DNA of 64,000 nucleotides, taken from the NCBI GenBank assembly GCA_951635545.1, contig OX620685.1:1426001-1490000 (forward strand). The letters run 5' to 3'. Numbering within the stretch: the first letter of the stretch is position 1; every line of letters starts with the position of its first letter. This document shows, piece by piece, positions 7,803 to 16,629 of this stretch. A model generated the notes under the pieces. It ran no database searches. It had not been told where the DNA came from and was given only the letters and a program-made list of their open reading frames with translations. This stretch comes from CAG-873 sp910578365. Lineage in GTDB: Bacteria > Bacteroidota > Bacteroidia > Bacteroidales > Muribaculaceae. The position numbers and the translations under genes are program-made.

Positions 7803-10192
7803 GTGTACGAAAATGAAGGAATTATAGGTAAGAGATGCAACTGTTGGAATCGGGGGCGGTCGTGTCGCCAGTTGCGGAGTACGGCCACCACATTCATATT
7901 GCAATAAGCATTGTAAAGACTGAAAGTCCAGTATCCCCGGCGGGTCTGGCGTGTGAAGCTGAGGTCGAGTCGGTGATAAAAAGGCAGGCGGTAATTGTTG
8001 ACATCGGTGTCGAGAGGCACGTCGGCGCTCCAGTCGGAGATTATGGGCGACTCCCATACCTGTATCGGTAGGGTGACGCGGTTGCCCGACATGCCGGTCC
8101 AGCTTGCCCCCATGCTCCAGATGTCGTTTATCTGCCACTGCAGCAGCAGGTTTATTTTATGTCGGTTGTCGTTGCGGGCGGGGTATGGTCTTCCGCCGTT
8201 TCGCTCCGCGAAGTGTCGGTCGGCCCACAGCAGCGAGTAGCCGAGGTGTCCGCTGATGTGTCCGCTTTCCTTGCTAAGTTTAAAGTCGACGCCTTTGGCG
8301 CTTCCGTTGCCCGAAGTAAAGCGTCGGTCGGTTTGCCAAGCCGGAGCCAGATAGTAGTCAGTGCGGTATTCAACCAGGTTGTGCATCCACTTCCAGTAGG
8401 CTTCGGCTGATACGGTCCAGTCGCTTCCGATGCAACGGTATGCGCCTATGCTGATTTTGTCGGCTGTCTGAGGCTTGAAATTTCCGGTAACGGGTACCCA
8501 CTGGTCGGTAGGCAGCGATATGTAGCTTTGCGACAGCTGGTGTACATACTGCACCGTGCGGCCGTAGGCGGCCTTGAAGGCCCAGCCGGGTCGCGGACTG
8601 TATCGCAGCGACAGGCGCGGCGACGCTGCCGGGTGTAGCTTGCTGTCGATGGCGAATAGCGAGCCGTGAAGGCCGGCATTGAGCTGCCATCTGTCCGACA
8701 GGCGCCAGTCGTAGCCTATGTAGGCGTTCAGTTCGTTGGCCCGGTAGCGTTCGGTGGTATCGCTGACTATGGCCTGAATGCCGTCGGTGGTAATGCTGTG
8801 GTGGCTGTCGGTGGGGTGGAAATTATGGAAAGTGTACGAGGCGCCGAAATTCAGTCGGTGTGCCTCGGCCGGATTCCAGTAGAAATCACTGCGGAATATC
8901 CAGTCGTTTATATTATTGTTGCTGTCGGAAACATCGAGGCTCTCGCTGCTCATCTCGCCCTGCACATATTCGGCGTAATACCAGCGGCGTTTCAGTCCCG
9001 AAAAGTAACGGGTGTATGCGGTGGTGAACTCACCCGAGAGTCCGTCGGAGAAACGGTAGTTCCAGCCGGCCGACGCCACCAGATTGCCCCAGCGCAGTTT
9101 GTTGTTGTCGTCCTCTTTGTAGCTGTCGGAATTATCCTTGTTGCCGCCCTGCAGGAAATCTTCGCCGTAATATACCATGAAATGGACATTCGAACGGGGC
9201 GAAAAACGGTGAGTAATCTTGGCGTTGAAATCGGTGAAAGCATAGCGGAAGCGCAGGTCCTCATCGAAATTGGGGTCGTTAAGGCTATTGTTGATGGCCA
9301 GTAGTGGAGCGGTGAGTACATCGTACCACGAGCGCCGCAGTGCTACCGAATAGCCGGTGCCGCCATGACCTATGGGTCCGGAGATGTTGAACGCGCCCGA
9401 GGTCAGACCCAGACGGGCCAATCCGTGATGCCCGTCTTCGCCTCCGCCGCGAGTGCGTACGTCGACGAACGACGACAGACGCCCGTCGAGCCGCGCCGGA
9501 AAACTCGATTTGTAGAAGTCGACCGACTTGACCACATCGACGTTGAAAGCCGAGAATAGGCCGGCGAAGTGGTTTACCTGGTACAGGGGCACATTATCGA
9601 GGGTGTAGAGGTTTTCGTCGGCATTACCGCCGTGCACGTGCAGGCCTGCCATGCCCTCGGTACCCGCCGATACACCCGGCTCGAGCTGTAGGGTTTTCAC
9701 TACATCGCTCTCGCCGAATATCTGCGGGGTATATATTATCTTTTCGGCCGACAGTCTGTAGCTTCCTATTTCGGCCGACTCCAGTGCGCGGTTCTGAAGC
9801 CGCGAGCCGGTTACTTTCAGCTCGGCCAGCTGGTTGGCCAGTTCGAAAGGCAGCTCCACACTGTCGGGCAGCATACGTGGCGCCACCGTCGGCAGCGGCT
9901 TTATCCTTGCGGGTCGTCGGCTCAGCATCACGTTGTCGCCCTTGATTTTATAGCGGATGTCGGTGTTTCGAAACATATCGTCGAGTACTTTGCGCAGAGG
10001 GCGGTGGTTTGCGTGCACCGATATTTTCATGCCGTCGAGCAGTCCGGCGGCGTACACAAAGTTTTTGCCGCTCTGTTGCATAAGGGTCTTGAACACAGTT
10101 TCGGCGTCGGCGTTGTGAACATCGACTGTCACTCGCCGGGCAGCGGCGCTCATCCCGAGCGTCACTGCCAGAATGAGCAGAATCAATCGCAT
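7790..10192 (-). CDS. TonB-dependent outer-membrane receptor with STN domain
   Basis: An 800-residue receptor. A signal peptide (MRLILLILAVTLGMSAAA) is followed by an STN domain (residues about 20-90, VDVHNADAETVFKTLMQQSG) that signals to an anti-sigma factor. A plug domain comes next (TPQIFGESDVVKTLQLEPGV, TLDNVPLYQVNHFAGLFSAF) and then a beta-barrel ending in an aromatic residue (PSFSYTWIF). It imports an unknown ligand using TonB energy. Gene overlap with the FecR-like gene upstream (10 bases) and DUF4249 downstream (13 bases) shows a tight operon. The STN domain implies ligand-dependent control of the sigma factor at 11285. Confidence 0.93.
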   Translation of the reverse strand: MRLILLILAVTLGMSAAARRVTVDVHNADAETVFKTLMQQSGKNFVYAAGLLDGMKISVHANHRPLRKVLDDMFRNTDIRYKIKGDNVMLSRRPARIKPLPTVAPRMLPDSVELPFELANQLAELKVTGSRLQNRALESAEIGSYRLSAEKIIYTPQIFGESDVVKTLQLEPGVSAGTEGMAGLHVHGGNADENLYTLDNVPLYQVNHFAGLFSAFNVDVVKSVDFYKSSFPARLDGRLSSFVDVRTRGGGEDGHHGLARLGLTSGAFNISGPIGHGGTGYSVALRRSWYDVLTAPLLAINNSLNDPNFDEDLRFRYAFTDFNAKITHRFSPRSNVHFMVYYGEDFLQGGNKDNSDSYKEDDNNKLRWGNLVASAGWNYRFSDGLSGEFTTAYTRYFSGLKRRWYYAEYVQGEMSSESLDVSDSNNNINDWIFRSDFYWNPAEAHRLNFGASYTFHNFHPTDSHHSITTDGIQAIVSDTTERYRANELNAYIGYDWRLSDRWQLNAGLHGSLFAIDSKLHPAASPRLSLRYSPRPGWAFKAAYGRTVQYVHQLSQSYISLPTDQWVPVTGNFKPQTADKISIGAYRCIGSDWTVSAEAYWKWMHNLVEYRTDYYLAPAWQTDRRFTSGNGSAKGVDFKLSKESGHISGHLGYSLLWADRHFAERNGGRPYPARNDNRHKINLLLQWQINDIWSMGASWTGMSGNRVTLPIQVWESPIISDWSADVPLDTDVNNYRLPFYHRLDLSFTRQTRRGYWTFSLYNAYCNMNVVAVLRNWRHDRPRFQQLHLLPIIPSFSYTWIF

Positions 10193-10641
10193 ATCACTAT
10201 ATCTGTGCCTAATAGTTCGTTGATGGTTTCCACCAGGTCGTAAGCATTGCCTTCGTAGCTGAGAGTCAGGCGGTAATCCTCTATTGGGATATTTGCCAAA
10301 GTAACTCCGTACACGCGGCAGATTTCATCAGTTACCTCGCTGAGTGATGCGTTGCTGAATTCCAGCCGCACCACTTTCATGGGCTCGGCCACAGGAGTGC
10401 CTGCCGGGGGAGCCGATTGTAAAGCGGAGTCAGTTCCGTCCGGAGCATAAAAATTATAATATCCCACAAACAGAGCCGATGCAGTCAGGGCAACTGCTCC
10501 GGCTATTACAGCCACACGGCGCAGCATGGCAGGCCGGCGGCGGAAGCCCAGCCGACGCAGACCGCTCGCAGTATCGAATGCTCCCCGGCGATAATGGCGG
10601 GCCACAAAGTCGAGGCTTTCGTTAAATCGTTCGGTCTTCAT
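10183..10641 (-). CDS. short FecR-like anti-sigma factor
   Basis: A 152-residue protein. The first 50 residues are cytoplasmic (FNESLDFVARHYRRGAFD) and would bind the sigma factor. One membrane helix follows (AVIAGAVALTASALFVGYY). The periplasmic part ends in a FecR C-terminal/DUF4974-like domain (VVRLEFSNASLSEVTDEICR, LTLSYEGNAYDLVETINELL), which pairs with the receptor STN domain. The central FecR domain of usual members (about 330 residues) is missing. The position between sigma and receptor genes supports the role. It starts one base after the beta-barrel gene's stop. Confidence 0.78.
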   Translation of the reverse strand: MKTERFNESLDFVARHYRRGAFDTASGLRRLGFRRRPAMLRRVAVIAGAVALTASALFVGYYNFYAPDGTDSALQSAPPAGTPVAEPMKVVRLEFSNASLSEVTDEICRVYGVTLANIPIEDYRLTLSYEGNAYDLVETINELLGTDIVICD

Positions 10642-10642
10642 G

Positions 10643-11212
10643 TCAGAATTCTATGCCCAGACGTACCATCAGGCCTGTTTCCACTCTGTGACTGACTGTG
10701 ATATCTCCATGATCGTATCCGGGGTTCTGCCAGTCCCATTTATCGTAGTCGAAATTGTAATAGTTGTATTTTACACACTGCAGGTAGCAGCCTACGCCCA
10801 GGTTGATGGCGAAAGTTCTACCCCAGTTGAAACGGTAGCCCACGGTAGTCTGCCACAGGAAACCGCCGTCGGAGGCCAAAGTCCAGCCCAGACGCATGTC
10901 GGCGTAGGGGGTAAAACGGCCGAACTGCAAGTCGGTGCGCACATCGGCGAATACCGGAAAGTAAAAATTGGAGGTATAGGTGTTATTTTCAATACCAATA
11001 CCGGCACCTACAAACAGCTGTGGTATAATCTGATATCCGTGGGTGGTGGATATGCCGGCATGGTGGGCGTGCTGGCGGGCGAATCCCGGAGCATTGTGTT
11101 TGAACAAAGCATAATCCGCATCGATAAATCCGCGGTAACCGGTTTCGGGCTGCTTTGCTCCGGCAGCAAGGGCCGAGCAGCAAATCAAGGTTGCGATAGT
11201 AAGTTTTTTCAT
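10643..11212 (-). CDS. outer-membrane beta-barrel protein, hypothetical
   Basis: A 189-residue secreted protein with signal peptide MKKLTIATLICCSALAAGA and alternating aromatic beta strands (LFVGAGIGIENNTYTSNFYF, FTPYADMRLGWTLASDGG, TFAINLGVGCYLQ) ending in LGIEF, the pattern of small 8-stranded barrels. The ATG at 11212 is chosen because the signal peptide begins there. It lies inside the sigma/anti-sigma/receptor operon, an unusual position for such a barrel, and may assist the receptor or be part of its regulon. Confidence 0.75.
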   Translation of the reverse strand: MKKLTIATLICCSALAAGAKQPETGYRGFIDADYALFKHNAPGFARQHAHHAGISTTHGYQIIPQLFVGAGIGIENNTYTSNFYFPVFADVRTDLQFGRFTPYADMRLGWTLASDGGFLWQTTVGYRFNWGRTFAINLGVGCYLQCVKYNYYNFDYDKWDWQNPGYDHGDITVSHRVETGLMVRLGIEF

Positions 11213-11284
11213 TGCATAAATGTGATGTTCTATTGCTAAGAGCCACATTCTGCAAAATCCCCCTATGCTGAATGAAAAAAAATA

Positions 11285-11791
11285 TTATAAAAAGGGCAGG
11301 AAGACCACCGGCATGCGGAATCCGGTGAGCTCGCCCCGCAGTCGGCTGTAAGCCTTGGTAATCTGGTTTTCGACAGTTTTAACCGAAATGCCCATTTCGT
11401 CGGCAATCTCGGCATGGCTTAGGCCGTCGCGCTTGCTGAGCAGGAATACACGGCGGCAGCGTTCGGGCAGCGCCTCTATGGCGCGCCACAGAGCGGCATC
11501 GCGTTCCGAGGTGTCGATTTGTTCGTCGCTAAGCTCGGGCAGGTTGTCCACTGCTTCCTCGCGGCGTCCGCAGTCGCGCAGCCAGTGCAGAGCCTCGTTG
11601 CGCACGGCACCATAGGCATATGCCTTGAAATCATCGATTTCAAGGCCTTCCTCAATCTTTGCCCACAACTTCAGAAAAGCCTCCTGTACAATATCCTCGG
11701 CCTGTGCGGTATTGCCGCACAGGCGCAAGGCGTACATGCCCAAAGGCAGGTACAGGCGCCGGAAGTTCTTCTCGAAGTCGCGGTTATTCAT
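11285..11791 (-). CDS. ECF sigma factor (Bacteroides expansion family type)
   Basis: A 168-residue sigma-70 factor. Region 2 shows LYLPLGMYALRLCGNTAQAE, DIVQEAFLKLWAKIEE and FKAYAYGAVRNEALHWLRD; region 4 shows LPERCRRVFLLSKRDGLS and HAEIADEMGISVKTVENQI. The ATG at 11791 overlaps the upstream FKBP stop (translational coupling); an alternative ATG at 11812 is less likely. It probably drives its own operon and is held by the FecR-like protein at 10183. Confidence 0.9.
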   Translation of the reverse strand: MNNRDFEKNFRRLYLPLGMYALRLCGNTAQAEDIVQEAFLKLWAKIEEGLEIDDFKAYAYGAVRNEALHWLRDCGRREEAVDNLPELSDEQIDTSERDAALWRAIEALPERCRRVFLLSKRDGLSHAEIADEMGISVKTVENQITKAYSRLRGELTGFRMPVVFLPFL

Positions 11792-12509
11792 TGCTGCCAG
11801 GCAGAGTTTCAAGCAGGTTAATGCGGAACTTCAGGGCGGCATTGCCGGGTATCGCTCCGGGTATACCGCTTTCGCCGTAGCCCAGCGAAGCCGGGAAAGT
11901 AATTACGTATGTGCCGCCCGGCTTCATCATCTTCAGACCCTCGGTAAAGCCCTGCACGAGATTCTGAATGGTGAATACCACCGGTTCTTCGGTGGTGTCG
12001 AACACCTGTCCGTCGCTCAGGCTGCCGGTGTACAGCAGGCGTACCGAGTCGTTGTCGGCCGGCATTGCGCCCTCACCTTCGGTAATGACCTGGAACACCA
12101 GCCCCGAAGGCATGGTTATGGCACCCGGCTCGGATGCCGCCTGCTCAAGGAATGCCGCCTGCGACTCAGGCGTGAGCGGTTTGTTGGCCTCGGCGCGAAC
12201 CGAGTCGACATACTGGGCAATCAAGTTATCGGCCTCGGCAAGGGTGAAGCCGGTGTCCTTGCCGTCGAGTACTTTCAGCACCGTGCTGATAACCTGCCGG
12301 CGGTCTACACTTATGCCCATGGCAGAAATCTGGTCGACCGAGCGGTTCAGGGCAGTGCCCAGCACTGTACCCATGGCTTGTTCGAGTCTATAGGCCTCCG
12401 GGTCGGTGTCGGCAGCAGAATTCTTCTGCTTTTTAGCCGATATGTCGGCGGAGCCGATAAAAGCAATAGCCGCGATCGCGGCTATTGCAATGAATACTTT
12501 AAATTTCAT
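11784..12509 (-). CDS. FKBP-type peptidyl-prolyl isomerase, exported
   Basis: A 241-residue protein with an N-terminal export signal (VFIAIAAIAAIAFIGSADIS), an N-terminal dimerisation region like FkpA/Mip (residues about 35-125) and a C-terminal FKBP domain (SGLVFQVITEGEGAMP, VRLLYTGSLSDGQVFDTT, FTEGLKMMKPGGTYVITFP, LGYGESG). It isomerises Xaa-Pro bonds in the envelope. It starts 3 bases after the upstream FKBP gene and overlaps the sigma gene, linking protein folding and sigma expression in one transcript. Confidence 0.92.
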   Translation of the reverse strand: MKFKVFIAIAAIAAIAFIGSADISAKKQKNSAADTDPEAYRLEQAMGTVLGTALNRSVDQISAMGISVDRRQVISTVLKVLDGKDTGFTLAEADNLIAQYVDSVRAEANKPLTPESQAAFLEQAASEPGAITMPSGLVFQVITEGEGAMPADNDSVRLLYTGSLSDGQVFDTTEEPVVFTIQNLVQGFTEGLKMMKPGGTYVITFPASLGYGESGIPGAIPGNAALKFRINLLETLPGSNE

Positions 12510-12512
12510 AAA

Positions 12513-13139
12513 TTACTTCTTTACAACCTCGATGAGGCTTACATCGAAAATAAGAGTGGCGTTCGGGCCGATAATATTGCCTGCACCCTGCGGACCGTAG
12601 GCCAGAGCCGAAGGTATAAACAGGCGCCATGTTGAGCCGGCCTTCATCAGTTGCAGGGCCTCAACCCAGCCGGGTATAACCTGAGTAACGCCAAATGTGG
12701 CGGGCACACCGCGGTCCTCGCTGGAGTCGAACACAGTGCCGTCGATAAGCTTGCCGGTGTAGTGTACCACTACCTGATCGTCGGCGTTGGGCTGAGGGCC
12801 GTCCCCTTCCTTAATAACTTCGTATTGCAGACCGCTGGCAGTAGTCTTAACTTCGGCGCGCTTGCCGTTCTCAGTCAAGAACTCTTCACCAGCCTTGGCG
12901 TTGATTTCTCCCATCTTGGCGGCTTCCTCGCGCTGTTTTGCCTCAAGTTCGGTAAAGAACTTTTGGATTTCGGCCTTTGCTTCGTCGTATGTCATCTGAG
13001 GTTGCGAGCCATAGAAAACGGCGGCCACACCATCGGCGAAGTCCTGTACGTTGATTGTCTGTATGCCGGAAGCACGGAAGTTATTGCCCATGCTTAGACC
13101 AAGAGCATAGCTCAGGCGGTCGAGTTCTTTATTTTCCAT
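12513..13139 (-). CDS. FKBP-type peptidyl-prolyl isomerase (FklB-like)
   Basis: A 208-residue isomerase without a signal peptide. The N-terminal helices (ELDRLSYALGLSMGNNF, DFADGVAAVF) are the FklB/FkpA dimerisation segment. The FKBP domain follows (SGLQYEVIKEGDGPQP, VVVHYTGKLIDGTVFDSS, VIPGWVEALQLMKAGSTWRL, LAYGPQGAG). It is the first gene of the minus-strand run and is divergent from the RNA methyltransferase gene. Confidence 0.92.
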   Translation of the reverse strand: MENKELDRLSYALGLSMGNNFRASGIQTINVQDFADGVAAVFYGSQPQMTYDEAKAEIQKFFTELEAKQREEAAKMGEINAKAGEEFLTENGKRAEVKTTASGLQYEVIKEGDGPQPNADDQVVVHYTGKLIDGTVFDSSEDRGVPATFGVTQVIPGWVEALQLMKAGSTWRLFIPSALAYGPQGAGNIIGPNATLIFDVSLIEVVKK

Positions 13140-13251
13140 AATTATAATAGAGTTTGAAATATATCGTTTTCAATAGCAATAACAAAAACCGTGCCGCTTT
13201 TGTTAAAAACAAAAAACTGTACCGGATGTAGAGAAATTGCCGCTTATTTTG

Positions 13252-13259
13252 TATCTTTG
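13252..13259 (+). promoter_or_regulatory. -7 promoter box for the RNA methyltransferase gene
   Basis: TATCTTTG matches TAnnTTTG and lies 22 bases before the ATG at 13282. Confidence 0.5.
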
Positions 13260-13281
13260 CACAAAAATATAACAAAGCACG

Positions 13282-14790
13282 ATGAACGATAAGTTTGAAA
13301 TGGTGGCCAAGACCTTCCAGGGCCTGGAAGATGTGCTGGCAGAAGAGCTCCGCTCCCTTGGGGCCGAAAATGTTATGCCCGGTAAGCGTATGGTGGCCTT
13401 CGAAGGCAATAAGGAACTGCTGTACAGAGCTAACCTATGCTGCCGCACCGCCCTGCGCATTCTCAAACCTTTCTTCAAATTTACTGCAAAAGACGCCGAC
13501 AGCCTTTACGAGCAGGCCAAGGAGTACGACTGGTCGCAGCTGCTGACAATCGACAAGACATTCCAGATTGACACTGTGGCCTACAGCGACGAGTTCTCGC
13601 ACTCGCGCTTTGTGACATACCGCATCAAGGATGCCATAGTCGACTGGTTCAAAGACCGCTATGGCGCCGACAAACGTCCGGGCGTGCGTCTGGTCGATGC
13701 CGACGTAATGATTAACGTGCATATAAGCGGCACCGACGTAACCCTGTCGCTCGACTCCAGCGGCGAGTCGCTGCACAAACGTGGCTATCGAGTGGCTCAG
13801 ACCGAAGCCCCCATCAACGAGGTGCTGGCAGCCGGCATACTGTTGCGTAGCGGCTACCGAGGAGATTGTCCGCTGGTCGACCCCATGTGTGGCTCAGGAA
13901 CCTTCCTTATCGAGGCTGCCATGATTGCCGCCAACATCAATCCCGGCATATATCGCCGCAGCTTTGCCTTCGAGCGCTGGAAGGATTTCGACGCCGACTT
14001 GTTCGACAGCATATTCAACGACGACAGCGCTGAGCGCGATCCCATGTATCCCATCGTGGGCGCCGACATATCGCCCAAAGCCATCGACATAGCCCGCGAG
14101 AATATAAAAAGTGCCGGTATGGCCAAGTATATCAGCCTTGAAGTCAAGCCTATATCGCGCTGGAATGAAGCTCCGCAGCCGGCAGGCATACTTGTGACCA
14201 ATCCGCCTTACGGCGAACGCATATCGGCCCCCGATATGGACGCCCTGTATGCCACAATAGGCAACCGCCTGAAAAATGTGTTCCAGGGATACCATGTTTG
14301 GATTATAGGCTACCGCGACGAATACTTCGCCAAAATCGGTCTGGCCGCCTCCGAAAAAGTGCCCGTACTCAACGGAGCCCTCGAATGTGAACTGCGGGAA
14401 TATGTGATTTTCGAAGGCGACAAGAAATCATTTCTCAAAGCCGGCGGAAAACTCAAGAACCACGTCAATGACGCTGATGACGAACGTGCAACTCGCAAAG
14501 GCGGAAAGGACCGAAAGTTCCGCGACAGCGCTCAGAAAGATCGCAAATTCCGCGACGGCGACAGCAAGGAGCGGCGCTTCAAGGACAAAGACCACAAACA
14601 CCGCGACGATTTCGACCGAAGCAACAAATTCAAAGACCGCCCGATGCGCGAAGACATACAGCCCGACAGCGAAAACCCGCTGGCCGTACGGCGTAACCCA
14701 TACGCTTTGCGCTCGCTTCAGGGCAAGAGTCCATCTCTGCCTCCTCAGAAAGGCCCGATAATGCGCAGCCGCGGATGGAAAAAGAAGTAG
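13282..14790 (+). CDS. THUMP-domain class I SAM-dependent RNA methyltransferase (RlmL N-half type)
   Basis: Probably methylates a guanine of 23S rRNA (the m2G2445 activity of RlmL). The 502-residue protein has a ferredoxin-like/THUMP region (residues about 1-160; FEMVAKTFQGLEDVLAEELR), a SAM-binding motif (LVDPMCGSGTFLIEAAMIA) and the catalytic tetrapeptide in LVTNPPYGERI. After about residue 390 a tail of some 110 residues is made of charged repeats (RKFRD, RRFKDKD, NKFKDRPM). Such tails usually bind RNA. It overlaps the WbqC-like gene by 16 bases. Confidence 0.9.
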   Translation: MNDKFEMVAKTFQGLEDVLAEELRSLGAENVMPGKRMVAFEGNKELLYRANLCCRTALRILKPFFKFTAKDADSLYEQAKEYDWSQLLTIDKTFQIDTVAYSDEFSHSRFVTYRIKDAIVDWFKDRYGADKRPGVRLVDADVMINVHISGTDVTLSLDSSGESLHKRGYRVAQTEAPINEVLAAGILLRSGYRGDCPLVDPMCGSGTFLIEAAMIAANINPGIYRRSFAFERWKDFDADLFDSIFNDDSAERDPMYPIVGADISPKAIDIARENIKSAGMAKYISLEVKPISRWNEAPQPAGILVTNPPYGERISAPDMDALYATIGNRLKNVFQGYHVWIIGYRDEYFAKIGLAASEKVPVLNGALECELREYVIFEGDKKSFLKAGGKLKNHVNDADDERATRKGGKDRKFRDSAQKDRKFRDGDSKERRFKDKDHKHRDDFDRSNKFKDRPMREDIQPDSENPLAVRRNPYALRSLQGKSPSLPPQKGPIMRSRGWKKK

Positions 14791-15377
14791 CACTGTTGCC
14801 TCCGCAGCTGTTCGGCTCCACCGCATACTATGCGGCAGTGGCCCGTTTTGCCGATACTGCCGTAGACTTTTCGATGCGCGCCGACAAATGTTTCAAGGCG
14901 GCACACCGTTATAAAATAGTGGATACACGCGGTGAGCTATTCCTTACTGTACCGGTATGCCATCTGTCGGGAAACCGCGGATGGAGCGATGTATGTATAT
15001 CCGACCACGGACAGTGGTGGAAACTGCACATCACAGCACTTGAATCGGCCTATGGACGAACACCATTCTTTGAATTCTATATCGATCGCATTCTGCCTCT
15101 TCTGACCGACCCTGCTCAAAGCAGTTTCAGCACCATCGGCAGTCTTAACCGTGAAGCCGACCGACTGATACGACGTATTCTCGAGCTGCCCCCCGCCCTC
15201 GAGCCTGAGCAGTTGCCGGAAACATATGCCGATTTCCGACGCCACGATTTCAGCGACATAAACCTGCCGGAGTACTGGCAGATTCGTGCCGATTCGCTCG
15301 GATTCCGGGCCGGCATGAGCATACTCGACATGATATTCAATATTGGACCCGAGGCTGCTCTGCTAATCAGACGCTGA
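14775..15377 (+). CDS. WbqC-like family protein
   Basis: A 200-residue cytoplasmic protein of the WbqC family (LLPPQLFGSTAYYAAVARFA at the start, HRYKIVDTRGELFLTVPV, then ALESAYGRTPFFEFYIDRI). Family members are found in O-antigen and glycan gene clusters and as stand-alone genes in Bacteroidetes; the reaction is not firmly known. The start overlaps the methyltransferase end, so the two are translated together. Confidence 0.85.
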   Translation: MEKEVALLPPQLFGSTAYYAAVARFADTAVDFSMRADKCFKAAHRYKIVDTRGELFLTVPVCHLSGNRGWSDVCISDHGQWWKLHITALESAYGRTPFFEFYIDRILPLLTDPAQSSFSTIGSLNREADRLIRRILELPPALEPEQLPETYADFRRHDFSDINLPEYWQIRADSLGFRAGMSILDMIFNIGPEAALLIRR

Positions 15378-15453
15378 CAAATACAGCCGTCATTGCCTTA
15401 CTTCTGAACCTGTTAATTTACTTCGTTTTACTTTATTTCTTTTCAATTCTTTA

Positions 15454-16629
15454 ATGGACATCCTTAATTTCGACGAAGTCATAGACCGTCATGGCAGCTT
15501 CGCAACAAAATACGAGGAACTACACGAAAAATATGGCCGCAGCGACATCATGCCATTGTGGATTGCCGACATGGATTTTGCTACTCCGCAGGTGATAATC
15601 GATGCCCTGCACCGCTGTATCGACACCCGGGTGCTGGGTTACACCACAGCCCCCGACGAGTTCTGGCAGGCCATAAGCGGCTGGCTCACACGTCGCCACG
15701 GCTGGCAGCTGAACCGTGCTGACATCGACTTTCTGCCCGGTGTGAAAAAGGGCTTCGGCCTGGCTCTGAACTACTTTACAGAAAAGGGCGACAAAATTGT
15801 AATCCAGCCTCCGGTGTACCATTCGTTCCGTTCTGTAATAGAAGGCAACGCTCGGGTGGCGGTCGACAATCCACTGCTGCGTACACCCGACGGCAACTAC
15901 CGCATGGACCTCGAAGGTCTTGAGCGGATAGCCGCCCTGGAACATCCGGCGATGGTGGTGGTATGCAATCCGCAGAATCCGGTGGGGGTGCAGTGGCAGG
16001 CCGACACGCTGCGCCGCGTGGCCGATATCTGCAAGCGCCACGATATAATACTGCTCAGCGACGAAATATACGGCGACCTGCTGCTCGACGGACGCCGGCA
16101 TATACCCACCGCAATGGTATCGGATACTGCAGCCGAAGTGACTGTTACACTCGGAGCACCGTCGAAGAGCTTCAATATTCCGGGCATATCGAGCGCCTGG
16201 ACTGTAGTGAAGTCGCCCCGTCTGCGCGACGGCTTCTTTGCCTGGCTGAAAGCCAGTGAGTTCGACACTGCTCCCACCTGTGCCATTGCCGCCACTACGG
16301 CGGCATACAGCCTCTGCGACGAATGGCTCGATGCCGTCCTCGCCTATATAGCCGACAACTGTCGCTTTGCCTGCGAGTATATCCACAGCAATATTCCGGC
16401 TGTAAAGACCCTGATGCCCGAAGCCGGATTCGGTCTGTGGATTGACTTCAACGACACAGGCCTCAGTCATGACCAACTCTGCGACCGCATTATAAACCGC
16501 GGATTGCTGGCGATAAGCGGCGGCACCACATTCGGCCGCGAAGGTGCCGGATTCATGCGCCTCAATGTAGGTGTACCGCGCAGCGAGCTGCTCGAAGGTC
16601 TGAAGCGCCTCAAAAACGCCATACTGTAA
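15454..16629 (+). CDS. PatB/MalY-type PLP-dependent C-S lyase or aminotransferase
   Basis: A fold-type I PLP enzyme of 391 residues. It begins with the PatB-type segment (FDEVIDRHGSFATKYEEL, LWIADMDFATPQVI). It has the NPQNPVG substrate-binding motif, LSDEIYGDLL (Asp to the pyridine nitrogen) and SKSFNIPGI (Schiff-base Lys). Cystathionine beta-lyase activity is the likely role, making homocysteine for methionine. An alternative is an aminotransferase in lysine synthesis, since dapF follows with a TAATG stop/start overlap. The sequence looks more like PatB than like the LL-diaminopimelate aminotransferase DapL. Confidence 0.86.
   Translation: MDILNFDEVIDRHGSFATKYEELHEKYGRSDIMPLWIADMDFATPQVIIDALHRCIDTRVLGYTTAPDEFWQAISGWLTRRHGWQLNRADIDFLPGVKKGFGLALNYFTEKGDKIVIQPPVYHSFRSVIEGNARVAVDNPLLRTPDGNYRMDLEGLERIAALEHPAMVVVCNPQNPVGVQWQADTLRRVADICKRHDIILLSDEIYGDLLLDGRRHIPTAMVSDTAAEVTVTLGAPSKSFNIPGISSAWTVVKSPRLRDGFFAWLKASEFDTAPTCAIAATTAAYSLCDEWLDAVLAYIADNCRFACEYIHSNIPAVKTLMPEAGFGLWIDFNDTGLSHDQLCDRIINRGLLAISGGTTFGREGAGFMRLNVGVPRSELLEGLKRLKNAIL

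Noticed and set aside
6777..8138. 453-residue version of the DUF4249 protein
   Set aside because: The extra N-terminal 112 residues lie inside the TonB receptor gene; the signal peptide and lipobox start at 7802.
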